From Lineus longissimus (taxonomy: Eukaryota; Nemertea; Pilidiophora; Heteronemertea; Lineidae): DNA of 64,000 nucleotides. Below, piece after piece: positions 15,167 through 28,230 of the stretch. Made by a program: the position numbers and the translations under genes. The DNA is taken from NCBI RefSeq assembly GCF_910592395.1, contig NC_088311.1:1738501-1802500 (forward strand), read 5' to 3'. Positions within the stretch are counted from its first letter, which is position 1; each line of letters starts with the position of its first letter. A model generated the notes under the pieces. That model had not been told where the DNA came from. It did not search any database and saw only the letters and a program-made list of their open reading frames with translations.

Positions 15167-18100
15167 ATGGCGGGCAAACTGTCAATACCGGTATTGTTTC
15201 CATGCAGTCCCGTTTTGGTTCTGCTTGTGCTGGTCCTCCTATTCATGCTACCGAGTTCAGACTCTCACATCACTTTGACCTACCCTCCCGGTAGGAAATA
15301 CGCCCTAGACTTCCTTAACAGTCGCCTGACACGAGCGCCATGTGGAATGCCAAAAGGTAAGTGCAGACTCCATTCGTTTAATCAACAATAACACGGAATG
15401 AAATAGGAGAATAACAAACATATTGAAATAAAACCAGCAGGCTGAAGATTAAGACTGAAAGTCTTCGGTCCATCCCACGCTCACGGAACCGGTGAAAAGA
15501 GTAACAGAAAGGGGAAATGTATGGAGAAGGGGGAAGCTTTACGGAAACTGGCTTAACCAGCTTTACGCTGTTTTGACGATGACCATAGCGGCATGTTTTT
15601 GTGAAAGAGCAACAAATTAGTGAACAGATATAGAGCCAGATGTTCCTAGGGGCCCTGAACAGCCCATTGAGCCATCAATTACATTCGACCAGAGACAAAG
15701 TCACAATCACAACACTGTCACAACGTGTTCTGGCTGGGTCTTCTAAACATTCAAATGTATGGTGAGAGCTGCCAAAGTTGCCAGTCTCGTACCAATCACC
15801 TGTCACACCTATCATTCAGATCGAGTTTAGTGTAACTCGAAAGTAGTTAACTGCGTATGTTGCGACGTCCTCCTCTTCACCTATTTGTTTCATCTCACTT
15901 TATTGCACCGGATTATTGAGCGAGTAGCATCAGGGCGTCAGGTGTCGCTGAGTAGAAGGACGCCGCAACGTGTGTTCAGCCCCATTGCTTGATCGGTTTG
16001 GCCGACAGCTAGGTTAAAATAGTTAACGGTTTGAGGCTGTTAAAATGGTTATTAAAGTGCTTATTGTCTTAGATGGGACGTAAAGTTCAGCGAGTTGATG
16101 AATGATGCCCTTTCGCCCCCAAAGCATATTAAGTCCTATAGTCCACTTGTGTCAGTATAGACTAACAGTTTGTTTCGACGATGTCGTGACGATGGCGCCC
16201 AAACCCCTGGGTTTGGGTTTTTTAAAACAAGTACATATTGTCACTACCCTGGCTTTAAATCAACTTAGCTTCGTCTACATACTAATTAGTTGACGCCGTC
16301 CCTGTGGACTGAAATATCTAAAAGACCGAAATAAACACACTGATCTATTTTTACGGGATAGTTTTCCAATAAACGACCTAACGAATAGAGAGCTACACGC
16401 AAACTGAGTTGTTAGGAATCGATGACCCGATTATTCATCTGTGTCAAATCTATAACAGAACCAAGCATGCGGTTTGAAATCATTTGAACTCGCTCACTAG
16501 GACTGGGAGCAGTGAGATTCGAAGCTGGTAGATAATGATTTTGCTGTTGCATTCTTTGGGAGACAAGACTTGCGCTTGACTAAACCCACTGGCTCCTGAT
16601 TGTAAATCACTGGCCACTCACGGGAAGATGTTTCCAGGATTAAATCAGTTAGGTGCTATTTTCCAAGAGGTCCAAAATCGATTGTGGGACTGCTTGGTTT
16701 TCATTTGGACAGTCTCTTGTGATCCAGGGAACTCATTAATCGAACTGTTCTATATCTCGTACGACTTGCTTATCAATCAACTGGAGGATGCCGACAAAGA
16801 GCCGGCGGCTGCCTTATAACGAACGCTTTGGTTAAGACAAGTTGCATTGATAACCTGTAAGGACACGGACTGCATTTATTGACGTCTACTTCAAATCACT
16901 TTCACACCAGATTTATCCTGCCAGTTGTGATCGTACTCTTGGGTAAGTTTATCCTGATTTACCGATTTTTACCTGTGTTTTACAGCTAAATAATCACCTG
17001 TGTTAGTCCCACGCCTATGCCTACCCCGTAAAGGGGGTAAAGGTCTAGGACAAGCCCAGCGTACGAGCGATTTTCATTGCTTGCTTCCTCCTTCTCCATC
17101 ATTTTTCCCTTCCTGTTATTCTTTTTGATTGATTTCAACCCTAAAACTTTGGTCTTTATGTGGATCCTTTTTCAGTTGCACTTTGCGAGCCTTTGTGGTC
17201 GAGTGGCTCACATCTCGGGTCTTTAGGCTAGTGGTGAGGAAGTTAAAACCCTACAGTCGTCGCGAGGACTCTTATAGACATAAAATCTTTTTGTCTAATT
17301 GGGCTTATTCTACCCAGTATACCAACAGGTGTATAAATGAGTACATCGGTCAGAAATGCTCAGGATGTAGCGCTGATTGAGCAGCTCATCTGAGTTCTTC
17401 TAAAGTTTTCAGAATAGACCGGGGTTAGCCTGGTGAGACATGCTCAGGTTGTAGCGTCGCCGGGATTGTGCAGCTCATCTTACTCAAGGTTTCAGAATAG
17501 ACTGGGGTTAGCCTGGTGAGACATGCTCAGGTTGTAGCGCCGCCGGGATTGTGCAGCTCATCTTACTCAAGGTTTAAGGATAGACCGGGGTTAGCCTGGT
17601 GAGACATGCTCAGGTTGTAGCGCCGCCGGGATTGTGCAGCTCATCTTACTCAAGGTTTAAGGATAGACCGGGGTTAGCCTGGTGAGACATGCTCAGGTTG
17701 TAGCGCCGCCGGGATTGTGCAGCTCATCTTACTCAAGGTTTCAGAATAGACTGGGGTTAGCCTGGTGAGACATGCTCAGGTTGTAGCGCCGCCGGGATTG
17801 TGCAGCTCATCTTACTCAAGGTTTCAGAATAGACTGGGGTTAGCCTGGTGAGACATGCTCAGGTTGTAGCGCCGCCGGGATTGTGCAGCTCATCTTACTC
17901 AAGGTTTCAGAATAGACTGGGTTTAGCCTGGTGAGACATGCTCAGGTTGTAGCGCCGCCGGGATTGTGCAGCTCATCTTACTCAAGGTTTAAGGATAGAC
18001 CGGGGTTAGCCTGGTGAGACATGCTCAGGTTGTAGCGCCGCCGGGATTGTGCAGCTCATCTTACTCAAGGTTTAAGGATAGACCGGAGTTAGCCTGGTGA

Positions 18101-21100
18101 GACATGCTCAGGTTGTAGCGCCGCCGGGATTGTGCAGCTCATCTTACATAAGGTTTAAGGATAGACCGGAGTTAGCCTGGTGAGACATGCTCAGGTTGTA
18201 GCGCCGCCGGGATTGTGCAGCTCATCTTACTCAAGGTTTAAGGATAGACCGGAGTTAGCCTGGTGAGACATGCTCAGGTTGTAGCGCCGCCGGGATTGTG
18301 CAGCTCATCTTACTCAAGGTTTAAGGATAGACCGGAGTTAGCCTGGTGAGACATGCTCAGGTTGTAGCGCCGCCGGGATTGTGCAGCTCATCTTACTCAA
18401 GGTTTAAGGATAGACCGGAGTTAGCCTGGTGAGACATGCTCAGGTTGTAGCGCCGCCGGGATTGTGCAGCTCATCTTACTCAAGGTTTCAGGAAAGCCCG
18501 CGATTACAAAGTATCATGGTGTCTCTAGTTGTTGATATCGGACAATACGTTTTAGTTCATTCTGCTGTCTCGAAAGGGGGGAATGGCAATTTTGTTACAT
18601 TTTATTGTAGCCACTACCAAAAACCAATGGAAAGTTGTTATATATTCTAAATGACATCCTTCGTTGACATTGAAAATGTGGGTAAATGGGTCACTGACAC
18701 AGTGCCACAGTGCCGCATGTTTTCCACAGTGGGTTTCTAGGCCACATCCGAAGCCTAGTTGTTGATTAACCTACATACGGTACCGTATATCGCATAAAAA
18801 GATCCATCGATATATATATAACTTGTTATCTTAGGCCTATTCTCCACGTCCCGAGTCATCGACTAGCAGTATTTCCCCTTCACTATTTGCCTACAAAGGT
18901 AACATCAACCGTTTCCGTGTCAACGTCTGCGGTCAGTCTCCATGCGATAGAAATATTCGCGGTGGTCATCACAGGTACATGTGACAAGAATGAAGCATCG
19001 CTGCGACCCGCGATGAAATTAAACCATCACCGCAAAATCGCTGTTGCCGGCCAACGGCGTGAAATAACAAAGCAATGTCGCATGCGTTGTCGCAATCGCA
19101 TCAAAAAGACAGCGTTCTCAGCCCCAGTGGGATAGATATATAAGCGGTATATAAAATCATATACATATGGGACGTCTGCAGATCAACCTCTAAACAACTT
19201 TATTTGGTATCGGAATTACAATATGCGTCGGTGTCAACATAACATCGGTGTTTGTCATATATCAATAACTTGATGCCAATGCAAACTGACATGTTGATCG
19301 TTCAAATAGTTGGGCTAGTTGCCTTTTCTGGCCAACTCAACTAGTACTGTATATAGTATCAGAGTCTTTCATCGTTGTTATGTTCGCACGTAATTGGGTC
19401 AGATACTACATGTTTTTATAAAATGTGTAAAATCACGTGGTAATCAAATTGAATGTTGTTTTCTTCTGCTTGCAGTGACGTCATATAGTGGCACATTCTG
19501 ATAAACATGTTTACTGTACTTCACATGTCGTTCCAGATTTTGACCAATTAGAAAATTACAACATGCGCTTGTAAATAACATGTTTACGTATCATCTGATT
19601 TATTGGCATTCATTTCGAGGAATAAGAAACTGGCACACACTGGTCGCCAAGTTCTGATTTGGTGGTGACGTCATTCCTGCTGGCTAGCTTTGTACGTTTG
19701 AAATAACGAGGGGAAACAGAAACCCTTTCAGGTGTAACGATATAAATGTCCCCATATTTCAGAGTTACCTAGACAGTAAGAGGGAGTGTGACTTTCCAAA
19801 GGGGAAAAGACAGAATATTCTCATTCTTGTTTTCTAGCTCAAAAACAGAAAAACTCTCAATAATGACACCGTCCGGTTGTCAAAGTGTTAAAATTTATGC
19901 CGGTCAAAGGCCAACAAGTACAAAATAGAGCAGTTTATCGCTTCTGTGTCGGAGTTGCGTATTCAGCCTTTGAGGGAAATGATGCACAGTCATTGATATG
20001 GAACCCTTCATCACCCAGATGACCTTTCTGTCTTTGTCTCTCATGCAGAGGCCAGTTTATAGCTTTGTCTCATATCCGCATTACCTCATTCACTTCAGGT
20101 CTTGGACCAATCACCGACCTCCGCGCTGGATCCACGTTTAATGTGACGTGGAGGCTTGGATCTCCAACACATGATGTAAGTAGGTCTAACTCACCTTTCG
20201 AAGAAGAGAACATTTCTCTGTGACAATGATATTCGAGACGAGTTTTCACAATGTCTCCTCCTTCTCCATTCTTGCCCCCTTTTTGTTACTCTGTTTCACT
20301 GTTTCACTGTTTCACTGTTTCCAGTGCGACGGCACGTACATGTACATGGTCGAAATTGCTTAAGGTGTACGCGTGTATGTGTGCGTGTGTGTGTGTGTGG
20401 GGGGGGGGGGGGCTACACTCCTGCGCAGTGATTGACAGGAAATAGGCGAAACGCTAATAGGTTGATCAGCTAGGAATAGGCGAAACAGGAATACACCAAT
20501 AGAACCAGTCAAAGAGTATGAAAAATGGCGAAGGAGCAGATTTGAAACTGTGTACAATCTGTTCTCCCCTACATGCTCTCTCCTTAACCTTCCAGGGTGG
20601 CTTTATGCTACAGATCTTAAGCCCGAATGGTACCATTATCACAACCCTGACCAGAAATAGCACAAACTACGTCGGAACAGGTGACAACACTGAACGATAG
20701 TGAGTAGTATGCACTGAGGGATGCTGGAACTAACGCAAAGCCATAATGTAATCAGCTTATGCATAGTCATCTCATTTGCGACGACTAGCAATGTTTCTCG
20801 AATTGATTTATGTTGTCATGGCATAGCGGACATTATTACTGCTGACTCTAAGCTATTAGATTGGGCAACTCTGACAACACTCAAATTAGGATGAGATTGG
20901 ACAAATCCTTACAACAGCTATGGAAAATGTATCTCTGTTGTAATTTCTTATATCGCTGAGACATCTTCGAAATAATATTGATGTAAAGAAATTGGCTCTG
21001 TAAATATTTCTATGTGTTTTTCTCGATTCAGTACCGAGAGATATGAAGTAAAGCTCCCCCAAACTGAATGCCTCAACTGCTCGATACGACTCCTAAGGCA

Positions 21101-24100
21101 GGCACTTGAAAAGGGATTCTACTTCTGGGCGTGTGCAGATGTCAACATTAAAACAGGTAACCGTTCTTTCTTGCAGTCATTTCTTTCCAGACCAACAATA
21201 TCATTGCTATCGTTCATTTAAGGGCTTAATACCAAGTAAGCGGTTAACTGCCAAGCCACCTTCGTAGTTTCCATAATCAATCTGCATATTGAATGGAAAA
21301 AGTCCACATCTGATCTCATGCTATTCGCGACTGGACCCGAATAAGCCCTCAGAGCAGCGAGATTATCTGTTTGCGGATCAACACATTGAAAACGAAACTG
21401 TGGAATATGTGATGCAATTGAATAGTGATATCAAATTGTTCTATTTCAGTTGGCTACACGGAGAAGTGCTCCCTGCACGGTCGGCTCTTGAATGGAGAAT
21501 GCCAATGCGATTCCCTTTACAGTGGTTCTGTGTGTCAATACAAAGGTTAGTTTGTACCCTAGTTTTACCAATCTCAAACATTCATGAGGAAAATAGGGTG
21601 TTTGCAGTTTGCCTCAGTGCAATCCATTTTATACAAAGAACAAAAAGAAGGGGAAAGAATGGAGAAGGAGGAGGCTTCAATTCATCTGTAATTCATGATC
21701 ACATCTAATAATGCAATCAAATCAAAAAGACGAGTCGAAAACCTTCTGAAACAAATACGCTTTAATTTTCCATTCACAGATGAGTGTTGGAAAGACACGG
21801 ACTGTAACAGCCACGGCAGCTGTATAGACAGGAAATCACGGGCCTACCCCAAGAAAGTATGCTACTGTAAGAAGGGCTGGTACGGATTGTTGTGTGAAAA
21901 AGGTGAGAAGAATCGTATCAAGCCAGGAGGAAGTAGATTGAGTTGTAGAGCAGCGTCAGTAGGGAAGCTCTTGCTAAATCTCCCTGCAGCTCGGACCCCA
22001 TGCTCAAGGTCTGTCTTTCGGCCCAGTTGTGATTCAGCCGAATCGTCCCCTAAAGTCTCTATAAAGTTGATGTTGATTTCTGATTCAAACACCATTTATA
22101 TTTTCAGAGTCTCCAATGAAAGATATACCGGGTAGCTTTGTGGGTTACAACCATGTTGAAATCCGACCGGACGTCATCGATATCTTCTGGAAGATGCTCA
22201 AGGTTGGTTTCTGTTCATTTCTCTCAGGCCGACTGATCTCTGGCAGGAGCTGTATAGGGAATCCAGTCGAAGGTTATGAACAGTTAACAACCGGAAATAT
22301 TCCTCGTACAAACGTCAATCGTCCCGATATAGTACGAGATACTGGTAACACCTATCGACATCGTGCGACCTAACAGGGCCTACACCTTGTTGTTGCCTCT
22401 AGTCTCCCTTGAACATAGTTTTGTCGAGTTCACGTTGCGGAACTGCACATCCAGACATTTTCAAGAAAAGAATGATTCCCGGTATAACTTTCAGGACGAG
22501 GGTCAAGTAGAGATCATTATGAGGATGAAGACAACCAGCTGGGTAGCTGTTGGATGGCGCCATTTAGGTAAGACGAGTACCTCAACGAGTCGTCCCAGTG
22601 TGTGTTCCATAAAATCCACAGTTTCGCTCAGCCAAAACATTGAAGTTTTCCGAAGACAGTTGACTCTGATTATCTTCAAGTTTGTATGATTTTATGAGTG
22701 TTTGCATTTCATTCGATCTTCTTGCGAATTTGGGGTCGAACACCAATAACAGCAGATTAATCTCACAGAGGAAGCTAGTCACGGGAAAGAAAAATAATTC
22801 TTCATCAATGTGGCCTATAACCACGGATCTGTGGTCTAATGAACTCCAATGAGCTGCAGTACTGATTTTGTTTTTCAGACGTAAAAACCAATCTGTCGTG
22901 TATGAACTATCCAACCCTTCAACAGCCCTCTGAACTTCAAACCACAGAGTTTGGTGGGACGCAGCAAACAGTTCAGAAACCAGGTAAGATAGAGTGTACA
23001 ACCTCCAAAGTATAAGAGACGTCCAATCATTCATTTTGTAGAGGGATTTCGGTGAAGCTGGAACTAAAACCCCGTTTGATCCCGTTTTTTCCCACCATTG
23101 TCATTTTAAAACGAACAAAGATGGAAAATGGGGTGGATTTCATGCTTCCTGCGGAAATCAGTCACCAGTCTCCATCAGAAAATATATCTGCAGTGCATTT
23201 ACTTTCAGGGAGAATCCACCCTATGAGCTGCAATGACATTGTCATGGGTTACGTGCAGGGTAATCTTAGCTACATCCATGACTACTTCACCCGCGAACAA
23301 CACACGCCTCAGCTGGATACATTCTTCGGAGGAAAAGAGGATCTGACGGGTGCCGTCGGCCACGAGAGGTCGGAACACACATTCATGGGCTTTAGGAAAA
23401 AGCTTAAAGGTATTAGGCCTACAGATGATACACTCCCAACTCGATGAAATAGATTATGCCCTTTTGCAAGAAACGGTCTGCATACTGATAACGGCAACAG
23501 TGAAAAATCAATTGGTTTCATGAAAGTTTTATCCGCGACAAAGTGGATCACGGCACATCTGCCAACGAAGTGGACTATGAAGATGCAACGTATTATATTC
23601 CAGTCCCCTATTACATACACTTCCTTTCTACTGATGATTCATTTATCCCTGAAACAATATGAAGATAACCGCAAGACTTCATTCTCTCTGTCAACTTCGA
23701 TTTCAGCTACGGAACCAACAGACAAGAGCTTTGTTGACGAGGCGCTCCACGTGATCTGGGCCCGTGGACCACAGATCTCCAAGATGAACGTCCAACCACA
23801 AGACAAGAACTTCCAGGCGATGAATCTGTACGCGCCTTACTATGCAAATGGGGATGACGACGCCATGTACCATCTAAATGATCGTCTGCAGCGTGGGAAG
23901 CTGCAGCTGAATTTCTTCAGTAGGTTTAAGAACCAGTTGGACACGAGTTGATATTTGGGCTACATGCTGGAGTAATAGTTCGAAACATAGTGCTGTTGTC
24001 GCCAACAAAAAAGGTCGTTTTGCGATTGATAAAGGATTTGACCTGTGTGACATGTCTGTGTGACATATTACCTCTATGTGTGCATAACCATTGTAAATTT

Positions 24101-25434
24101 TAGAATATTTTAGACTGGACTATTTAATTGTATAACATGTGACGTTTCGCCGTTCAGAGGAACGTCAAGTGCTCGCGAGCCTCATGGTGAACTATCTCTA
24201 CCGTTTCAGAGGCCTCTCCTTACAAGGAAATCATGGACACAACACACAGAGGTAGGTAGACAGGTCTTTCTTTTAATTTTCTTGCTTCGTAGACGCGTAA
24301 GTAAAAAAATAAGAGTACCTGCCATGGTCGTTCCTACCTGTTATGAGTTAACAGCAGCGTCAAAGTATACCGGCATATCTTTCTTGGAATGAAATAAGCC
24401 CCAATGCATGCACAGCATTTCACCAAGTCCACCATGGAACTTGATTATGAGTACCAGAAACCTAACATTTTACGAAGTCAATACTTCCTATATTTGCAGG
24501 AATTCGCTCGGAAACCCAGCTAGGATGGGAGCTCACCATCGGCGTCCTATTCGGTTCATTCGGCTTTATGATCTTCGTGACAATCATTCTCTTGTGCTGC
24601 AAGGTCGACTTGGCCAAAACCACTAACCTTATGGAGAAGGAGAGGAAGAGGAATGCACTACGGATGGACAGGAAGGTGAAAGTGGTCGCGTTGGAAGAGT
24701 TGGGCGAGACGTCAAAGACACCGGTTGAGACAACTCTGGTTATTGGAGGTGGTGTTCTAATAGAGAGCGACAAGGGGGATACACCTCTGAGTGAAGTGGC
24801 TGTGGGAAACGGAGCCGCTTCGGAAGGCAGCAGTGATATTCAGCCAGGCCCTGTAAAGTCTACTCATACTAGTGTGGATGTAATCAGTATTGAAAGTGAA
24901 GTTCATTCACCGCCGAAGGGTATGGTCGGTGAGGGACATAATGATGATGTAAATGAAGCATCTGTGCATGTCATGATAGCTGACGCTCATAAGATTCATC
25001 ATGAAAGTGACCATGGGGAGCCACCGGACGAAATATTGGATGAATTGAGTGCAGAGACATCTGTGGTTGATCAGGCAAATGAGGAAGATGTCGTGGTCGA
25101 TGAACCGCGAGAAGAGGCGGCCGCGGGTGAGTCGAGAAGTTTGGTTGATCAGGTAAATGAGGAGAAGGATACACGAGAGACGGACTCGGTCGCATCGGAT
25201 GAGTCAAATAGTGAACCTGTGACATCTGATGACGAGTCTGGCTCAGCTGATTCAAGTGATAGCGAATCACAAACGATGTTTATTGTGAATGAGGGTGAAG
25301 GGGATCGTAGTCTTCCGGGACTCGGAATTGACAGCCAGCGGGACAATGCAATCCCAAGTGACAGGCTTGGGGAAAGTGATGTGGTGGCCGTGCTTGATGG
25401 TCTTGAAGATGAGGAGGAGATAACACAGTTTTGA
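15167..25434 (+). CDS. LPMO/X325-like + EGF + DOMON type I membrane protein (paralogue 1)
   Basis: Thirteen exons: 15167-15356, 20099-20175, 20596-20699, 21032-21156, 21450-21545, 21780-21902, 22108-22202, 22495-22567, 22879-22983, 23209-23409, 23707-23919, 24210-24251 and 24500-25434. They total 792 aa. Signal peptide 1-33 (cleavage after SDS predicted), so His34 would be the mature N-terminus. Residues 34-165 resemble LPMO-like X325/BIM1 copper proteins: HITLTYPPGRKY, APCG, His88 in SPTHDGG, and FWACADVNI with Asp160. A four-Cys EGF-like module follows (172-194), then a six-Cys EGF (200-236) and a DOMON domain (about 239-465; TTSWVAVGWR, HPMSCNDIV, LHVIWARG). The membrane span is about 492-515. 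The acidic tail ends ITQF, a class I PDZ-ligand pattern. Domain order is clear; the copper-domain identity rests on motifs only. AATAAA lies at 26237-26242. Confidence 0.82.
15496..15560. repeat. dispersed repeat, copy A
   Basis: Shares AAGAGTAACAGAAAGGGGAA, then TGGAGAAG and ACGGAAACTGG, with copy B at 41515-41578. Shorter, more degenerate relatives (GGAAGGGGAAATGTTTGGAG) occur near 31030 and 21645. This is an interspersed family of unknown type inside intron 1 of the first paralogue. Confidence 0.55.
17350..18490. repeat. 83-bp tandem satellite, about 13 copies
   Basis: The unit contains GTTAGCCTGGTGAGACATGC, CAGGTTGTAGCGCCGCCGGG and ATTGTGCAGCTCATCTTACT, repeating every 83 bp. Left-edge copies are diverged and the right-hand copies nearly identical. 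Variants alternate TTTCAGAATAGACTGGG with TTTAAGGATAGACCGG, which suggests higher-order shuffling. The array lies in the 4.7-kb first intron of the paralogue 1 gene. Confidence 0.95.
20378..20412. repeat. GT microsatellite followed by a 14-G run
   Basis: An interrupted (GT)n tract runs directly into 14 consecutive G at 20399-20412, in intron 2 of paralogue 1. It has low-complexity and G-quadruplex potential. Confidence 0.85.
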
Positions 25435-25965
25435 AGAAGGATTTGCTGCCATGGTACTTATCAAACACTTTGTTTGTATTCTCTAGTTTATAGAACTCTC
25501 TGAGTAGTGACAAAATGGTCCATGTTTGGCTACATCTGTGATTGCAAATCGCTACAACTTAGTTATTTGAGAACCTCTGGTGCCAGTCCGTTTAGGGACA
25601 ATGTGTGATGTGCTTTCATACGTGCATGTATATACTGATATACCAAACTATTTATTAAGTGATTGCTTTGGAGTTGTGATACAACAGCAGTATTTATTTC
25701 TACGTATTCTACTGAAGTAACATTAGTGTCCCGGTTGTGACGTTTTTGGTTGTTCCCATATCTTGGTGATTCTGTACAAGGCAGCTGGAGAGACCATACC
25801 TTTTCAAAAGGGGGACACAGTGGAAAACGTGTTAATCAGTCTTTCACCATTAAGCAGTGAGGGGAAACACTCAACACGTTACACCGGTTGTAGTTTAAGC
25901 AAGTTACATTTTATTGCGCAGGATCTAGCTTAGAGTAACAGTGTACTTGTAGCTTGTATTATGTA

Positions 25966-26143
25966 CAGTGGAACCTCCCATAGCAGACACCTCTCCATTA
26001 AGGACAACCTCTCTATCAAGGACACTAGGTTTGGTCCCAAATTGGTTGTTTTCATTCCATTTGACCTCTCTAATGAGGACACCTTTCTATTAAGGACAGC
26101 CCTTGTCAGTCCCGAGGATGTCCTGAATAGAGAGGTTTTACTG
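25966..26143. mobile_element. 178-bp Tc1/mariner-type (pogo/Tigger-like) MITE
   Basis: The ends are CAGTGGAACCTC on the left and, complemented, CAGTAAAACCTC on the right, each bordered by a TA dinucleotide (25964-25965 and 26144-26145). The interior repeats CTNTATTAAGGACA-type phrases in both orientations. CAGTRRAACCTC ends with TA duplication are typical of pogo/Tigger-derived elements. It lies in the 3' UTR of paralogue 1, before the AATAAA at 26237. Confidence 0.7.
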
Positions 26144-26249
26144 TATTTTTGCATTCAAGACAACTTTCAATTGAAGTGTGATTGATTGTGTATCGAAATA
26201 CAATTTTTCAAATGGTTAGTGTCTGACTGATGGTTAAATAAACCTTATC

Positions 26250-28202
26250 TTGATTATTGAAGGGTGTGTGTTTTTTTCTTCTATTCCTTCTTCAACTGAG
26301 GAGCAGCGTGAAATCCCCAGGAACAACCAGTATGTAGCCTCACCCAGCTTCGAGACGAACGATGCGATTTCCTTTTTTTGCGTAACATCATCATTTTCAG
26401 CGTGTTTCCCAGTTCCAAGTCGTCAATATAGACGGGAAAACTTGCAGGTCTTCAGAGTGCTTTCCGACTTTGATTTACCAACTTCTCATCCTGGCTGGTG
26501 CGCTGTAAATATCTTGACCGCAAAATGCTTGTCGTGACTTCCGAGACCGACTCCGCGTTCACCATGGAACATGACCCCCATACCTCCAGAGAATCGAATA
26601 TTGAATAATCAAGGCCTAGGTTAAGGTTAAAGCAAGTATTCATTTATGTATACTTGGTTAAAGCAAAAAATACTGTGTGCAGATGTATTTAAAAAAGAAA
26701 TGACCATATTGGGAAAAAAATTGATAACCATCTCGTACGCTAGTTTTTTGTTTGGTGTCGCATAAGTCAATCTAAACTTGTTTATATCATGGCAATACTG
26801 AAGTTCTTGAAAATGTGCCCTTTTCCAAAGGCAACAAGAGGCCATATAGGAGCAACAAAACGTTGACTCATTTAAAAAAAAGTTTTGACAAAGAACATAA
26901 GTTGTTCTTCTAACCACTATGTGGACAGAACTGCATAGCATTTTCCAATAGAAGAATTCCAAAGGACAACGAATGAAAAACAGGCATTCCAAAAAGCCTT
27001 AGATCATTTGTATATAACAGGTTTGATATCACGGAACGGAATATAGATCTGAAAATCACATTCGCACAATAGATCAAAATGAACACTTCCTTAGGGGTAA
27101 ATTATTCACCCATGTCATAAATACCAATGAGAAATATTGTCTAGAATTGGGAAAATCGTTCACAGGTTTTTCAAGCTTGAATGGGAGGGCTGTGTCTGGG
27201 CATAGCGATGGGCCTTGGTCTCATTCAAGCGAAGCCGAAGATCAAGTAAGTAGGCCTATCTTATTGAACTTGATTTGAGTGGAGCATTCTTGACGTTGGT
27301 GCGGTGTCGGACTTAACTTCCCGACAGGGATGCCAAGGGTTTGACTTCGGGCGATCATCACTACCTCTCCCCTCAAGGAATATCCACCGCTTTCAACTGA
27401 AGGGAGTCAAGTAGGCCCAGTCGAGGACACTCGAGGGAACCTTCAGAATGTGAGTATATCATTATTGAAGTTACTTGCTAAGAGTCGTTAAGAACATTAT
27501 TGTCAACTTTTGTACTCATTGTCACCATACGATCTCCCATAGCTTATTGAGATCATGATTTATACAGTCATCACTGGGCGTCTCATAATCTGATTGGCGG
27601 TAGATATTCTGATTACAACTTTTCGCTGGTTACTGGAGAGTGACAGAAGGACACACATCTCTAAAGGTACCTTTTTCATTGGAATAGACTAGATTATTGT
27701 GTAGCTGGCAGAAATATTGGATGATGGAATAGGCAATCTTATGTTCAACAGCATGAGGTTTGTAATTCCATGGGCCGACTATCGTTGGGCAGTAAGGAGT
27801 AAATAGTTAGCCACTTCGTTCCCAGTCTTAAGATAATTTATCCGATGAAAGGCCGCACGTGTCTGCCGAACCCTAAGGGCATACGAAGTAATCCACTCAA
27901 ATTTCGTATTAAGATGTCAGTTTTGTATATGTACAGAAAATACTTGTCTTTGGCTTAAGCAAAAGTACACTTGTTATGTTAATGTCTTTAACTCAGTCTT
28001 GAAAGACACCTTCTTTCGAGTTTCGCATTAAGGCTATACTCATTGGTAGTAAAACGAAGTTAAATTGGACACGTTGGAGCCTCTTTCAATGATACACTAG
28101 CTAATAAGTAACACTATTTGATGGTCAAGGTAAGTTTTGGGAGACAATCGATGGAGTATTTAGTCAGGACTGCTTTTATTTTAGATATATTTCACTTTTC
28201 AG
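26250..28202. other. spacer between the two paralogues
   Basis: No coding gene recognised. Because the start exon of paralogue 2 is preceded by a good acceptor (TTTCACTTTTCAG ending at 28202), a non-coding 5' exon probably lies here. One candidate donor is AAT/GTGAGT at about 27450. Confidence 0.45.
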
Positions 28203-28230
28203 TTTTGTTCGGAAGTTACTGGAGGACAAA

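Noticed and set aside
17195-17290. TGGTCGAGTGG A-box-like and AGTTAAAACCC B-box-like pair suggesting a tRNA-Ser-derived SINE
   Set aside because: The B box is poor, no tail or target duplication was found and no second copy was seen in the window.
24971-25270. Minus-strand Pro/His-rich frame
   Set aside because: Shadow of the acidic Asp/Glu-rich tail of paralogue 1 on the plus strand.
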